Notes: generated by a model not told the origin, from the sequence alone. DNA of 64,000 nucleotides from Parastagonospora avenae f. sp. tritici 18332-5 (GCA_022559985.1 JAFJTR010000029.1:186001-250000); one strand, 5' to 3'. Shown: positions 12,124-24,678, counted from the stretch's first letter. Numbers and translations: made by a program.

Positions 12124-13895
12124 ATATGTATTGATTTAGCATGGAAAAGCTCTCATGCTCCTACACTCTTTTCTATATCGCAACTGAAGCCACAATTGCA
12201 ACGCGATAGGTATGTTGGTTTCTACATTCACTCACATATTCAAGAGGGTACGTATGGTATCTTGAAGTTATATATAACGTAGTTTACAAGCGAGTCGGCC
12301 ACCCCACCAACTTTGCGCACCTCTACGAGCGCGAAGGTAGTTGGGTGCATCAAGGACAAGCATCCGACGCGCGCCTACGTTATGAGCCTTTGTATGAGCG
12401 TTGAAGTGGTTCAGCCGCTGGACTCCTAGCTCGTTATTCGTCCAACCATTGTCGCCAACTGCGATCTCCCAGTCACGTGGGATCTCTGCTTCCTCACATC
12501 AGGCAGATAGATGATATCGGCCAGCGAAAATAAGGAGTGGCGGTACTGACCAGCTAGCAGCGTTGATGGCAGCGATCGCCGTCACCCTGTGAGATCTAAA
12601 GGGGTTCTTGATCAATGTTGATGATTGAAGTGATTGATTGTCCTCCTTTCGTCTGATCTATGAACAGGTGACTTTTATCCCCCGCCCTTGTGCGACCAGC
12701 CGCGCGGTCCATTCCATGCAGTTCCATTCCAGCCGAGCCTGTGATGCGGCCAGCCTTGCTCATATCTGACACACCCATTCGCGGTCACCTGGCTGGACAG
12801 TCTTTGGCCGAGCTCTCCTCTCTGACCCCGTCATGACAAGCTGAGTCGTGATCCTGCCCGTCAAAAAGTCAGCCTCGTCAGAGTTGTAGATGTCGCCATT
12901 GCAGATGCCGTACCTGGCCTTCGTCTGCTCTACCAGCTCAAACTAGCTCTAGATTAGGGCTGGATCCTCGCGCAGAGCTCGCTGACTACCTATCGTGCGA
13001 TCGACTGAAGCGCGTCGTGAGACAGTCTGTACGCTTGACAAAGTTGCGCCCAGTGGACGCCGACCTTACCAGCGCCGCGCGCAGCGAGCAGCTTATCAGC
13101 CATATCACGTACAGCTGAGTTCGTAGACGCAGATCCACGTTGACATAGGTCGAGTATATGTCTGACAATAACATCCTCCTCTCGCTGAAAGTGTTACGGT
13201 TCATGTGATAGGCTATTAGGCAGCAGATCTGAAAGGAACACTGATGTTGAATTGAAGTCAGTCTACGTGCTAATATACTGGAATGATCGGAAGTAAGCAG
13301 GGTTAAGGTGAAACTCTATCCACATAGGCCCGAGCAGTATTGGACCGAGTAAACTGTATGTAGACCGTTACAGAGAGAGCTTCTTTGAGTTGGGCTGGTT
13401 ATCGCATCGGGCAGGCTTCCCAGCGCGTTGGTCGCCCAGCGTTGTTCTTGGGACGTTAAAGACAGTAGCGCCCTGATTACTTTGAATTTGGCTAGTATCA
13501 AGAGATGAGAGGGCAAGATAGATATCTGATTCATTTGGAGTGGTTTAAGAGGCTTTGCATGGAGCCATCGTTCGTTAAAATCTTGTAAAGCCGACTCGCT
13601 TGTAAACTACGTTAAAAATGGTGGTAATTGTTAGTAGCACTTCCTTTGCAGCGCGATAGTTGCAGTAAGTGGTTATACAATATTTTACGGTGGGGTTGAT
13701 CAAGTTACGAGTGTATATTGTTGCAGATTGATGATTTTACATCTATTGTACGAAGGCGTACATATACAATTCTGCCGCGCACAGGCCTGTGCATCAGCAG
13801 CCCACGTGATAATGAGAATTTCTATATACGGACAGTAATTTCATAGATCTTGTCATTCTGAATTGGAGATAAACTTTTGTGAATATCTCTCCTAC
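12124..13895. other. Long intergenic region
   Basis: About 1.8 kb with no supported coding sequence. Short frames on the minus strand show no domain, and no repeat family was recognised. Confidence 0.5.
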
Positions 13896-15905
13896 CTACA
13901 GTGAGGGTGCGTGCAACCATGGAATATTCTCTGAACAAATTCCATCGCTTGAGATACCATTGCCAAAGCTGCCAAACTTCTGCCCTGGATCTTCAAACAC
14001 AAGATCATGATCTTCCCATCTAACAATCCTCACAGCTTGATAATAGTGCAGATACGTTCCTGGCCACGGCACTACGACCTTGCCGTTGGGAAATTTCCCT
14101 GAAGCAAACTGTTATCAGCCTACAGAGGAAGCCAACATATGGAGGTTGGTTTGCTCACACCAAGATTTACACTCACTGGTAAAGATCATTTTAGGCATAC
14201 GTGACTATACCCATTTGTTGAGCTCTGCTTGCGCTGACTCTTTGATACACACCGACTTGAGGTTGTCACACTGGAGACGATCGATAACACGAATAATGTA
14301 ATCACTTACTAACTCGTATGCAGGAGTTGCTGATCCGACAACGGGAGAATTTGGCATTGAGAATCCTATATTGCTCATTAGAGATCAACTCAGCTAGAGG
14401 GAATTGGACTGGATACTCACCAAAAAAGTTGGGGGACCGGGCGACCGAGATCCCCAGGTAACTCTCTGTCAGATCTGGATCGCCGAAATTCTCGTTGAGA
14501 GTGTATTCCTTCCGTCCAGTGATGGGGAATCGAGATTTGTATGTGGTATCGAAACCCGTGGCGCAGATGACCACGTCAACTTCGTTCAAGTCATCGTCTT
14601 GGGTAACAATTCCGCGCTCGACTAACCGGACAATTGGCGAGGTTTTGACCTTTACGTTGGGCTGCTGTAGAGCATGGAGGTAGTGATCACCTGGATTGAA
14701 GCGCCTACATCCAATCTCAAATTGGGGAGTCAATGTGGCCAAGAGCTTCTTATCCTTGATGAGCTTCTGCATGTGGTCGAGAGTTGCACCCCGGAGCATA
14801 GCTCGGAAAGGACTGCCATTGAACATCCCACGGAAGCCAGAAGCCAATCTTACCTCAAGATCTTTGCGATACTCGTAATAGTACTGCGGGTCGTTCACGA
14901 AGCGCTCGACCATTTCAGGTGGATCTTTGGTGGTAAAGTCAGTCACTTTCAACGCACAAGGGGATGCAGCGATGACAAACAGTCAGTCTGGACCTTTCCA
15001 TCAGAAAAGAAATGTGGGACCATCCATGTAGGCGTTCTCATGTAGTTGTACAACCTCCCAACAGCTGTAACGCAATTAGTTAAACCTCTCACTATCCTGC
15101 GCATGGGGATTTGTACTGACATGGTTGTATCGCAGCAACACACTGAACTGCGCTCGCGCTGTTTCCGATCACAGCAACTTGCTTTCCAGAAAGGTCGGCT
15201 GATTCGTCCCAAGCAGCTGTGTGCATGAGTTTGCCCTTGAAAACATCAAGTCCCTCAATGTTTGGCCATTTCCAATTATTCAGGGTTCCCCCACCGTAGG
15301 CAAAAACGTCACATTCTCTGCTGATCAATTCGGGCTGATCAGGATTGGTGCCATCTTCGATAGTCAAAGCCCAAGTGGACGAGCTTTCTTGCCACTTTGC
15401 CTCAACAATTTCGTGGTTAAAGTGCATGTACTGGCGCAGCTGGTGTTTATCTGTGACATTTTCGAGATACTGTTGAATCTCCGACGAAGGCGCAAAGAAC
15501 TTTGACCAGCGAGGATTGATGTCCCAGGAGTATTGATATGTGTGAGCAGGAATATCACATGCACATCTGATCGTACTGTTTTTTTTACCGCAGTGCATGG
15601 CAACAATGAGACAACGTCTCTTACCCCGGGTATCTATTCTCGTACCAAGTGCCGCCAAGCTTTGGATTCTTGTCATACAAGTCAAGTTCGATGTTGGTCA
15701 ACTTCGTCTTGATGTCGTGTGCAAGTTGAATGCCCGCCACTCTATTCAAACGTCAGATGCTCATCAATATGCATATTGGACGGCCTTACCCGCATCCAAG
15801 CATTACAACTCGAAGCTTCCTCGGCAAAAAGGCTGTTCCTATTCCTTGACTACCTTCCTTATCCACTTGATAGCGGAAGGGGCTTGAGGTGTCGATAGAA
15901 CCCAT
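13896..15905 (-). pseudogene. Baeyer-Villiger / FMO-type monooxygenase with one in-frame stop
   Basis: Seven exons (15905-15790, 15741-15625, 15566-15121, 15064-14981, 14924-14421, 14365-14159, 14098-13896) with 48-60 bp introns keep phase and total 559 codons. The first Rossmann motif is GCGVAG, followed by GGTWYENRYPG and CDIPAHTYQYSW. The BVMO fingerprint FKGKLMHTAAWD fits FxGxxxHxxxW, and the second dinucleotide site is VIGNSASAVQ. These FAD/NADPH enzymes insert oxygen next to a ketone. The only defect is a TAG at 14205-14207 (codon 476), which would remove the last 83 residues, including the conserved WPGTYLHY region. It could be RIP (CAG or TGG to TAG), an allele-specific null, or a mis-read base. 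Confidence 0.85.
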
Positions 15906-16060
15906 GGCAAAAGAAAATGTTGCTGTTGTAGTTTCGTTGTACCTGTCGACAATGGAGAAAGTACTGTATCGAACTTGGAACTTATGACATTATACAGGAC
16001 TCATCACATAGATCCTTGGTATTGCATGGTTGTGAGTTGCCGAAGGGCTTGAGATCCCCC

Positions 16061-16095
16061 GTACCCGGTGCCCAGTACCCGGTGCCCAGTACCCG
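16061..16095. repeat. 14-bp tandem repeat, 2.5 copies
   Basis: The unit GTACCCGGTGCCCA occurs twice in full plus seven bases. It lies between the BVMO and ALDH genes, which are divergently transcribed. Confidence 0.8.
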
Positions 16096-16286
16096 ATCAA
16101 CCGCAGTAGGTGTTCGTGCCCATTCTATGGCGAGTCCGACTCCCGATGGTAGGTAGCTCTGCTTGACCAAAGTCTTAGCATCATTATTCCCAAAACACAG
16201 AACACCAACCCTGTCATTAAGGTTTTTAAATGCTACGTCTCTTCCATTCACAACATAACAAATAATTTGCTGTGAATTGGCAAAAA

Positions 16287-17978
16287 ATGATCAGAGTATC
16301 GAGAATAGACGTTTTTGGACCGTATCTCAACGTCATCAACAACAATCGTTGGGGCACTCCTTCTTCGCGGAATCGGGTGAATCCTGCCACTGAAGAAAAA
16401 AACCCCGATGTCCAAGTTTCAAGGCTCGAGGACGTAGACGCCGCTGTGTCGGCTGGTAACGACGCTTTCAAGCATTGGTCTCAAACTCTACAGCCCGAGC
16501 GCAGGCAGCGGCTCATGGAATTTTGCGACGCATTGGAGAATCTGTCAGATCAGTTCGCAGAACTCTTGACTACAGAACAAGGAAAACCTGTAACAATCTA
16601 AGTGTCATGTGCCTCCGTCGTGCGTATCAGGCTAATTTGTTTATTTGCAGATTCCGTTCAGCAAATTTGAGATAGCCAGCGCTATAGATTGGATGCGAGG
16701 CCTGGCCAAGATCGAGCTTAGGGACACGATACTGGAAGAAGACGACGAGAAAAAGGTCATTATTCGATACGTTCCACTTGGTGTTGTCGCAGGCATCGTG
16801 CTATGGAATTTCCCCATACACCTCGCGTGTGGAAAGATTGCACTCTCCATATTGAGCGAAAATGTGATAATTCTGAAACCATCACCGTTTACCCCATATT
16901 TCAGTCTAAAGCTTGGCGAGCTTGCGGCAAAGATCTTCCCACCGGGCGTAGTGCAAGTCTTGAGTGGTGACGAGAATCTCAGACCTTGGCTTACCGCACA
17001 CTCCGGCATCGCGAAGATCAGCTTCACTGGATCAACGGAGACAGACAAAAGAGTCATGGCCAGTGCGAGTGAGTCACTGAAAAGATTGACGTTGGAACTG
17101 TACGCTCTTCCGTACTTTGAAATCGTTGTGAAATGCTTACTTTAGAAACAGTGGCGGGATGGACCCAGCCGTTGTTTGTGCGAGCGCTGATGTAGAAGCA
17201 GTAATTCCAAAGGTTTGCGTTGAGTCCTGACATCTTTGCCACATAATAGTTCTGACGGGGTCACAGATTGCAGCTGCTGCGTTCTTGAATTCTGGACAGC
17301 TTTGCCTCGCGATCAAGCGCAATTACGTTCATGAAAGCATCTACGCCAAGTTTAGTGACGCCTTTGTCCGCTTCGTTCAGTCTTTGAAGGTAGGTAGTGG
17401 CGCTGACGAGACTGCTTTCATCGACCCAGTGCAAAATAAAATGCAATTCGAGAAGGTGAAAGAATTCTTAGCCGAGTCAAAGAGCAAAGGTTTCCAGACA
17501 TTTTCAAATGATCAGGTCGGCGATAGCGGCAAAGGACATTTCATCAGCCCAACAATTGTTGATGTGCCGCCAGCAGGGGCCAAGATTGGGACTGAGGAGC
17601 CATTCGGTAAGTGTCAACAGTCGCATCTTAATACATCATCACGATTTCATGACTAATCCATTGGCAATATTTACAAGACCAATCACTCAAATATTCACAT
17701 GGAAGACAGAAGAAGAGGTTGTGACCCGCGCTAACGACTAGTCTTATGGGCTCGGGGCGTCCGTCTGGGGCAGCAATCTCAGCCAGGCAAATCGCATTGC
17801 ACGACAGCTGCAAGCTGGAAGCGTATGGGTTAACGCACATTTTGAACCGATCCCGTCGGCATCCCTCAGTGGACACAAACAGAGTGGTATGGGATCTGAG
17901 GCCGGACTCAGCGGCTTTCAAGCATTTTGCAATCCCCAAAATTTGTATCTCAAGAAGCTTAGGGCCCATAACCTTTGA
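16287..17978 (+). pseudogene. Aldehyde dehydrogenase, broken near the 3' end
   Basis: Exons 16287-16589, 16651-17099, 17152-17212 and 17267-17606 splice in phase. They show the ALDH landmarks: EQGKP, the NAD-site FTGSTETDKR, the general-base LELGG and the nucleophile NSGQLC. The next exon (about 17683 on) reads PITQIFTWKTEEEVVTRAND, but its acceptor is one base out of phase. A TAG at 17739-17741 interrupts AND*SYGLGASVW, after which the C-terminus continues to TGA 17976. Family enzymes oxidise aldehydes to acids with NAD(P). It diverges from the broken BVMO, consistent with a shared former pathway. The start is the ATG at 16287; the longer frame begins only with GTG. Confidence 0.85.
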
Positions 17979-18524
17979 TATACCAGTCGTTCATTCCTCT
18001 AAGTGTCTGAAACATTGAGCTGATTGAGAAACCAATTCTAAACTTCCGTGAAAATGTCGTATCAGCCTTCCTCTGTTCTTTCCTCGTTTTTTGTTTGCAA
18101 GACAGCTGTACCGATTCTCGCGCATAATATTACATGAAAGTGAAACTGCCTGATCATGGCTTGTCTCTTCCTCGCTCACTTGGCATTAAACATCCTGAGA
18201 GCGCATTACTCACTGAGCTTGTGTCTCGTTGACCTGAAGCCGATGGTCCACCCGATATGACTATGTCCGATCGTAGGCTTCCCTTCGAGGAGTCCCTTCC
18301 GATGGTTAAAACGAAACTCCGCAAGCTCAAAGGCTAAGACTTCGGGCAAAGCAATACCCTGGTCCCGAAATATCAGGATGTCCCCGCGGATCACACTGAG
18401 GCTGCCAATTGTTTAAATCGTCTGCAGTCCGATGGTATGATCGCTCGCAGAATCAGGTATCACCATGACGCTACATCATTTTTCTCTTCTTCTATGTTAC
18501 CGGATACGTCTCTCAGTCGGCAAC
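17979..18524. other. Intergenic
   Basis: Nothing recognised; it is the former promoter side of the lyase pseudogene. Confidence 0.4.
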
Positions 18525-19554
18525 ATGGCATCAATCGGCTCCAAACAATACAACCAGCTGTTTGTAGCTATGGCTCTGCCGCTATAAGCAGATGAAACGA
18601 TTGATGAACAAGGCTTGCGAAAGCTCATCAGAGACTTCGTGGAAAAGCAAACGAGTACCCCTAGACTGGCTCTTATTGTCAACCCAGAAGCTGGAGAAGT
18701 GTTCTATTTGACTCCAGAAGAACAACTCTCAGTGATAAGGATAGCTTTAGAAGAGGTCAGAGGGGTTATGCCAGTCTATACCGGCATCTTTGCCAACACG
18801 ACAAAGGGACTTGCCGATCTGGCCCGGAAGGCTTCAGATCTTCGCGTCGATGGTCTCTTTCTAATGCCCCCAACTGGCGCCATGGATGTCACCATAGCTT
18901 GGGATACTGCTCGCTATCCGGAGGTGTTTGCTGACAGCATTGATGCGGCCACCAAGGCTATCCCTCATCTATCTATTCTCATCCATCCGACTGCCACTCC
19001 AACGGCTGCATATGGCGTTGGTATACCAGTCGAAGCAACGGTGGCGATACTAGAGAAGTGCCCCTCAATCGTTGGCTGGAAGATGGTATACAACTATGAG
19101 GACAACAGGAAGATTAGCCGGAGAATTCGATCGCTCGATCACCACGTCGCTATCTTAGGAGCGGCCGCCGTACTGTTCCATGAGAACCTTGCCATGGGAC
19201 ATTGTGATGGCACCGTCACCGGGTCCTTCAACTGTGCGTTGGAATCGATGGTAGAGCACGTTATTGCATGGGAAACGGGAAACTGGAAATATTGAGCTTG
19301 CTCGGAAGATATGGTGGGACGATGGTCTCGCGGAGCTTCACGAATATATCTACGAATCGTTCGGACGTCTCCATGTCCGAAACAAAGTTGCATGTTGGCT
19401 TCGGGGCTTGATTGAATCGCCATTGATGCGGCAACCCATGCCGAAGCCATGTAAGGAGGAGGTCGAAAAGCTGTATCAGCTCTTCCGCAAATCCGACATG
19501 TCTTTGATTCCAAAGGATGTAGTAGATAACTATACTATGTCTCTGCTAGACTAA
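18525..19554 (+). pseudogene. DHDPS / N-acetylneuraminate-lyase family aldolase, broken
   Basis: The frame from ATG 18525 (MASIGSKQYNQLFVAMALPL) meets TAA at 18585-18587, then runs clean to about 19295. A one-base shift there passes to the frame ending KDVVDNYTMSLLD at 19554. The family forms a Schiff base between a lysine and a keto-acid substrate; the lysine is in SIVGWKMVYNYED. With both lesions repaired the length would be about 340 residues, usual for fungal members. TAA in place of CAA at codon 21 fits C-to-T mutation. It follows the broken ALDH on the same strand, so the pair may have acted in one keto-acid or aromatic side-chain breakdown route (inference). Confidence 0.75.
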
Positions 19555-20056
19555 GTATCATTAGGTCATTGAGGTCCATATCGAAATCTTTATTCGCCAT
19601 ATCGCTTCACTTTACAGCACCACAGCACCTAGAGCTATTATAGACAAACTACATTTTGATCAGCATCGCGAGAGATCACTTGAAACGCACTAGGCGCCTG
19701 ATTGAGAGCGACGTAAACGTCTGGTATTGCAGACTACCGATGGACTTTGACTGAGATGACTTGCGCCCCTCTATAGTCGCCGTCTTCTTCATCTTTCTCT
19801 TTTCATCGTACTTCAGAGTTCTGACCGTTTCCATAGCCTGATACAAAATGCCGGCACGGACCACCTTAGATCCTTATGCCAAAGGCATAATTAGCGCGTG
19901 TTTCGCAAAATTAATAAGCGCTAGAATACCGGTATCCCCGGAGCCGTAACCGGGTGCCGCATGGGTGCGGGACAACCCCGCATATCACCGCGCCCGCTAG
20001 ACTACTTAAGCTACTGGTACATCGCTTGCGTGCGCAGTATTTTCTTTCGAGACGCA
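19555..20056. other. Intergenic with a short hairpin
   Basis: A perfect 7-bp inverted repeat TTATGCC/GGCATAA lies at 19874-19890. It is the promoter region of the Zn2Cys6 gene. Nothing else was recognised. Confidence 0.45.
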
Positions 20057-22144
20057 ATGCCCACCAAGCGTGTTAAAGAGAGCGACCGCCAGCGATGCAT
20101 CAGAGCTTGCGGTAACTGCGCCCGCCGCAAGGAGAGATGCTCAGGCCAGATGCCATGCGCTCGCTGCTTGCAGCGCCAAGTGGCCGACTCATGTCACGTG
20201 TCTCCGAGCCAGGATGCCGCACGCGGCCGCAGTTCCAGCCATAGTCCTGGCAGCCCTACCCACAGCAATGGCAGAGACAGCAGCAGCAGGAGCACCTTCG
20301 GCTGCGAAGTAGAGCCTACAAGATCGCAAAGGGCGTTGACAGTGGCGAGCCCACCGAAAGATTCGCAACGCCTGCCGTCCCGTACCGCTGGGGCTCAATT
20401 TTCAACCAACCACATCGGGTCCTCGGATGCCAGGACAGCCGCAAACAACCCACCCACACTGTGGGGTGCAGCAGGTGAACTGATCTACCTGGGCGATACT
20501 GCCGATTCATCCCTCCTTCAGGATATTCGACGGCTTGCTCGGGATGTGGTCGGCGATTGCGACTTCGTTAACGATCCTCTCCAACATGACATGCCAGACC
20601 TTATTCCCCAAGGACCTGCACAATGGACGACCTATCTGACACAAGATGGTCCCCTGAAACCAACCCTAGACGAGGCAAAGAACCTCATCAACACTTTCCT
20701 GTGGGTCACCACAGGCTTCCTCGACCTGTTCGAAAAAACGGACCTAATGCAACCTTTGGAGCATTGGGCCACAGTACCAACGGGCTGTGAGCAGCATCGT
20801 GCGCAGGATACTATCTACTTCTTCATCTTTGCCATCGCTGCACAAGCCGATCCTGCAGACAAGGAGTCTCTCGCTGACAAGTACTTTGCGTACGGCCGCT
20901 ATCTCGTGGCCTGCCACTACTCAGAACAGCCAAGCATCACCGCCATTCAATCCTATATGTTGATTGCAATGTACCTTCTCGCCGATGCCCGACGCAATGC
21001 CGCATTCATGTACACCGGCGTTGCGACCCGCGCCGCATATGCGCTAGGTCTACACCGCGACGATCTCGCAGTTCCTTTGCCTGCCGACCAGCAGATCGTC
21101 CGCCAGAGACTATGGAAGGTGGTATGCGTCCTGGACGGTTACATCAGCACCCATTTAGGAAGGAAACCAGCAAGCAACCATCTGTGTCGTCCAACAATTA
21201 ACGCCCCCTACTCTTCTTGCCTTGCCTTGTGCCAAATCTTCCAAGAGATTGTGGATGAGGTCTACTCAGAGCGACGGGCATCGAGCGACGTGTTACGAAA
21301 AATCAGCGACCGCCAGCGCGAATGGACGACTCGGCTTCGAGAGGGCTTAGAGCACGATGGCATTCCGTTCAGTGAATTCATCGGCACCGATGATAACAGA
21401 AAGCTGAACTTGGGCCTGTTGTTCATGAAGTCGGGTTATTATTGGTCAATCATCTTGTTGTCTCGCCCCTTCATGGTCGAATTTACTTCCTCAGTCGCTA
21501 CTACGTCCGAGACATCATCCTTGGCTTCGTTGTCATCAGCTACGGCCAATGTGATGATATCTGCCTGCGTTGCCTCAGCGATAAATCTCATCGAACTCTT
21601 CCAGAAACTGGGAAGGTTGGACAGGCCGCCCAAAAGATCGCCTTTTGTGGTCAACTCAGTTCATGCTGCATCTTTGATCCTTGCACTGTCCGTTTTTCTG
21701 GATTTCGATCGCTTGCTGGGGGTAAGCCAGTACTTAAGAGCGGCTCGCTCTATCTTAATTTTGTTCAGTACACACGACCCGCTTGCCGACTTTAATCTGA
21801 ATATCAACGAAAGTTTACAACGATTTTGCAGTTCTTACATCGGCAAGAGAGAACAAATAAGCTTGGAGCGCCAAGAACGGCTTGTCGCTGAGCGCTTCGG
21901 GAGCCTGGAAGAGCCTGGACTGTTCCACGTTGGCGCGATCTCTGTCCCGTTGCCGGAGCAAGAAAGCCGTAGTAGTGATTTACTCGGTAGGGGTTTCAAT
22001 TTCCTGCCACCAGAAAACTCTACAGACTCGCTACTGGATGCAATTCAACTCTCCATAGGTGATCCAGAGCTTGAAATCGCCACTTCGACAATTACATCAG
22101 ACCTCTACGACTTCCTTTATCCTCCCAACGACACTTTTTTTTAG
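20057..22144 (+). CDS. Zn(II)2Cys6 transcription factor
   Basis: An intronless frame of 695 residues from the ATG at 20057. The longer frame from 19961 has an improbable leader, while the DNA-binding region normally sits at the N-terminus. The binuclear cluster is C18-x2-C21-x6-C28-x5-C34-x2-C37-x8-C46 with flanking arginines. A Ser/Pro/Gly-rich linker follows, then the fungal-specific middle homology region (IQSYMLIAMYLLADARRNAA, ATRAAYALGLHRDDL). Such proteins act in the nucleus on CGG half sites and often sit inside the cluster they control. It stands between the lyase and GMC pseudogenes, so it may be a pathway regulator that outlived its targets. Confidence 0.93.
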   Translation: MPTKRVKESDRQRCIRACGNCARRKERCSGQMPCARCLQRQVADSCHVSPSQDAARGRSSSHSPGSPTHSNGRDSSSRSTFGCEVEPTRSQRALTVASPPKDSQRLPSRTAGAQFSTNHIGSSDARTAANNPPTLWGAAGELIYLGDTADSSLLQDIRRLARDVVGDCDFVNDPLQHDMPDLIPQGPAQWTTYLTQDGPLKPTLDEAKNLINTFLWVTTGFLDLFEKTDLMQPLEHWATVPTGCEQHRAQDTIYFFIFAIAAQADPADKESLADKYFAYGRYLVACHYSEQPSITAIQSYMLIAMYLLADARRNAAFMYTGVATRAAYALGLHRDDLAVPLPADQQIVRQRLWKVVCVLDGYISTHLGRKPASNHLCRPTINAPYSSCLALCQIFQEIVDEVYSERRASSDVLRKISDRQREWTTRLREGLEHDGIPFSEFIGTDDNRKLNLGLLFMKSGYYWSIILLSRPFMVEFTSSVATTSETSSLASLSSATANVMISACVASAINLIELFQKLGRLDRPPKRSPFVVNSVHAASLILALSVFLDFDRLLGVSQYLRAARSILILFSTHDPLADFNLNINESLQRFCSSYIGKREQISLERQERLVAERFGSLEEPGLFHVGAISVPLPEQESRSSDLLGRGFNFLPPENSTDSLLDAIQLSIGDPELEIATSTITSDLYDFLYPPNDTFF

Positions 22145-22367
22145 ATCCTTTGACGGCAGTCTCCCCAAGTTTAGTTCACTGGACGCATCCTTCATCAATT
22201 TTCATGCACAATAGCACGATTTGGACATTAACGTTAGTGGATTCTCACTAATACAGAGCACGCGTTCTAAATAAAACAACTCAACACTGAACGTCATTGG
22301 TACAGTGTTACATTACGAGAGAGTGTGTTGCTGAACGGACCATACACATAAAGTGTGCAAGCGACTC

Positions 22368-24208
22368 TCAAAGTCGACTTTTCGCCCCAGAATTTCGGGA
22401 CAATTTGTCCAAATCATACTCATCGATCAATTTCTCGGCGCAAGCAATCCTGATCGCGTAACCCGTGCTTTGCGTATGGCAGTTTGGTAGGATAGGAGCG
22501 ATGCTCAGGTCAGCAATTCTCAAGCCACTCAACCCGAAGGCGCGGAAATCGGGTCCCACTACCGATTTGCCATCCTGCTTTTCCCCCATCTTTACGGTTC
22601 CGCACATGTGCCATGTCGATGTCACATTGCGCTTACAGTATTCCAAGGATACTGGCATTTGACTCTGAAGATGGGCCTGCTAGTACACTGATTGTATCCT
22701 TTTGGAAGTCGGGGGTGGTTCACAACGCGCAGTAGACTGCGGAGAGTTATAATGGCCATCCGCCGATCGAATGGATGAGCGAAGAGCTTAGGGTCGAACA
22801 ATAGCGGGATATTAGGGTCTGAGGATTGCAAGATCACTTCGCCTCGACTTTGAGCATTGAATGGAAATCCAGCGAAAGTAGCGTAAGCTGGATGATCTGA
22901 AGGAAAGTCTTCCATGAACCAGTGAAGTGGAATATTGGCGAATGTCTCGAAGTGCGGCACTGTTTCCTTCTCCAAGAATGCTCGTTCATGAGATGCCAGA
23001 GCTTTAAATTCGTCAGATTGTATCATTTCGTCCGACTTGAACCAGCCGATGGCTTGCTCGCAGCCAAAGACTGTCCACGGACCAGTGCGATCGGACTCCC
23101 ACTGCTTCTGCGCAACGTCCATGGCTTTCTGGTCTCCGTAAAAGCCCTTTCGATCAGTGGTACCCTGTTTTCGGTGGAGTACTAAGCTGAAAAAGAAGTG
23201 ATCGCGCAAACCTTGTCTCACAGCATCGTTGTCAAGGACGATCGATATGCCAAATTTTGCAAGTTGGGATGAGGGGCCTATCCCAGAATGCATTAGGATG
23301 TGAGGAGTGTTGAGCGCACCTGCACTGAGGATGACATCTCTCGAGGCTAGATCTATAGTCATCGCCATTAGCTTCTCAGTATTTCACTGTGAATTGAGGA
23401 GCTTACAGCATTTCCCGTTGCTCTCGACTCCAACCACTCTGTTTTGGTTGTACAACAGCCTCTGAACAGGATGATCTGACAGAACGCGAAGATTCTCGGG
23501 AGCGTCCCATATCAAGTCTTGGGCTGATGATACGATTCCTTCACGGACACTTTTGATGGAGATGGGATATTCCCAGGGGGTTGCCGGAATTATGATCTGG
23601 ATTAATTCCGTACCCAGCTTTCGCAAACGCCTCCACCATAGACGGGAGGTCACGTTCCCATTCAGGCGCAAATCCGACATGGAGGGGTCCAGATAATCCG
23701 TGGTTGGCGAGATCTGGAGCCGCATACTTTCTGCTGCTCATGCTAGCTGGAACAGTATCGTGGAAAGTCTCTAGGTCCTTGAATCGCTTCTGCATCTTGT
23801 CCCAGCCGAAGTGGTCATCGCCTACGATGTGAGCCCATTCTTCGAAGTCATCACGGCAGCCAACAGTGTAGGCGCCAAAGTTGATGACGCTCGAGCCTCC
23901 TACACACTTCTCTCGAGAATAGTCGATCTGGCGCCCAAGGCATTGCTCCCGCGGGACTGTCTTGTAGCCCCAGTTAAGCTCCGGCTTCTTGAAAAGCTGC
24001 CAGCGTTGTCCATAGGGAACATCCTTTGTCTCGGTTTGGTTTTTACCAGCCTCTATCAATAGGACCGTCGGACGGCTGTTGGGTCTGGCAAGCTTTGAAG
24101 CCAATGCACACCCAGCGGGGCCACCTGTAGGCATATGTCAGAGCTCTCGATTATCGTACTTTCTGCGGACTGCCTACTGCCAACTATTATAAAGTCGTAA
24201 AATGTCAT
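22368..24208 (-). pseudogene. GMC oxidoreductase with three frameshifts
   Basis: Exons 24208-24178, 24124-23407 and 23352-22368 have clean 53-54 bp introns; exon 1 joins exon 2 to make the FAD motif VGSGPAGC. Family blocks follow: CVGGSSVINFGAYTVG, ILSAGALNTPHILMHSGIG, and the active-site region NVTSTWHMCGTVKMG with LPNCHTQSTGYAIR. The frame is lost three times, each by one extra base in a homopolymer: the G-run at 23564-23566, G5 at 22711-22715, and CC at 22643-22644. GMC enzymes are FAD-dependent alcohol or sugar oxidases/dehydrogenases. This copy has no signal peptide, unlike the intact secreted GMC at 54465. Decay is likelier than sequencing error, because the intact genes to the right show no such shifts. 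Confidence 0.88.
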
Positions 24209-24342
24209 TACTGTTGATCGCAAGCGATATTCGATAGCATGAATCTAAAACATGGTACGGGCCTGGTTTTAGGTTAAGGAAGCGGTCAGATGGCTTCACT
24301 CCGACTCGGCCCTATCGAAATCTCATACGGATGCAAGGTAAA

Positions 24343-24537
24343 TGTCGGGATACATATATCATGTCACCTGACGCTGCGCGCAAGATACCTGCCTCGGTCC
24401 TGCATCGGTCAGAGTTGCGCCGAGCTTAGGTATACCTTCGTAGCACCCACGTTCATAGATCGGTAATACCAATACCAGTCACCAGAAGACACTCGTTGTT
24501 GTTATTCACCCGTACGATCGTACAAGGCCTACCAAAA
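24343..24537 (-). mobile_element. Solo LTR, copy 2 (about 195 bp)
   Basis: It is similar along its length to copy 1, sharing the TGTCGG end and the CGTACGATCGTAC core. The other terminus is mutated (CCTACCAAAA instead of CCTACCAACA). Flanks GTAAA (24338-24342) and GTGAA (24538-24542) match at four of five bases, consistent with an aged target duplication. It lies just 5' of the DNA transposon. Confidence 0.78.
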
Positions 24538-24641
24538 GTGAACAACCGCAAAGATAGCCACATTACTGAGACGTCTATCTGAATAACTTGTTCACAAAAA
24601 GGATTGGTAGCCCGGTACCCGAAACAAGCTCGGACGTTACC

Positions 24642-24678
24642 GGTAACGTGTCCGTGCGCGTGATGCGCGGGGAACACC
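24642..24678 (+). repeat. Left terminal inverted repeat
   Basis: Pairs with 26686-26722; shared core CCGTGCGCGTGATGCGCG. It differs at three positions, two of them transitions. Confidence 0.88.
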
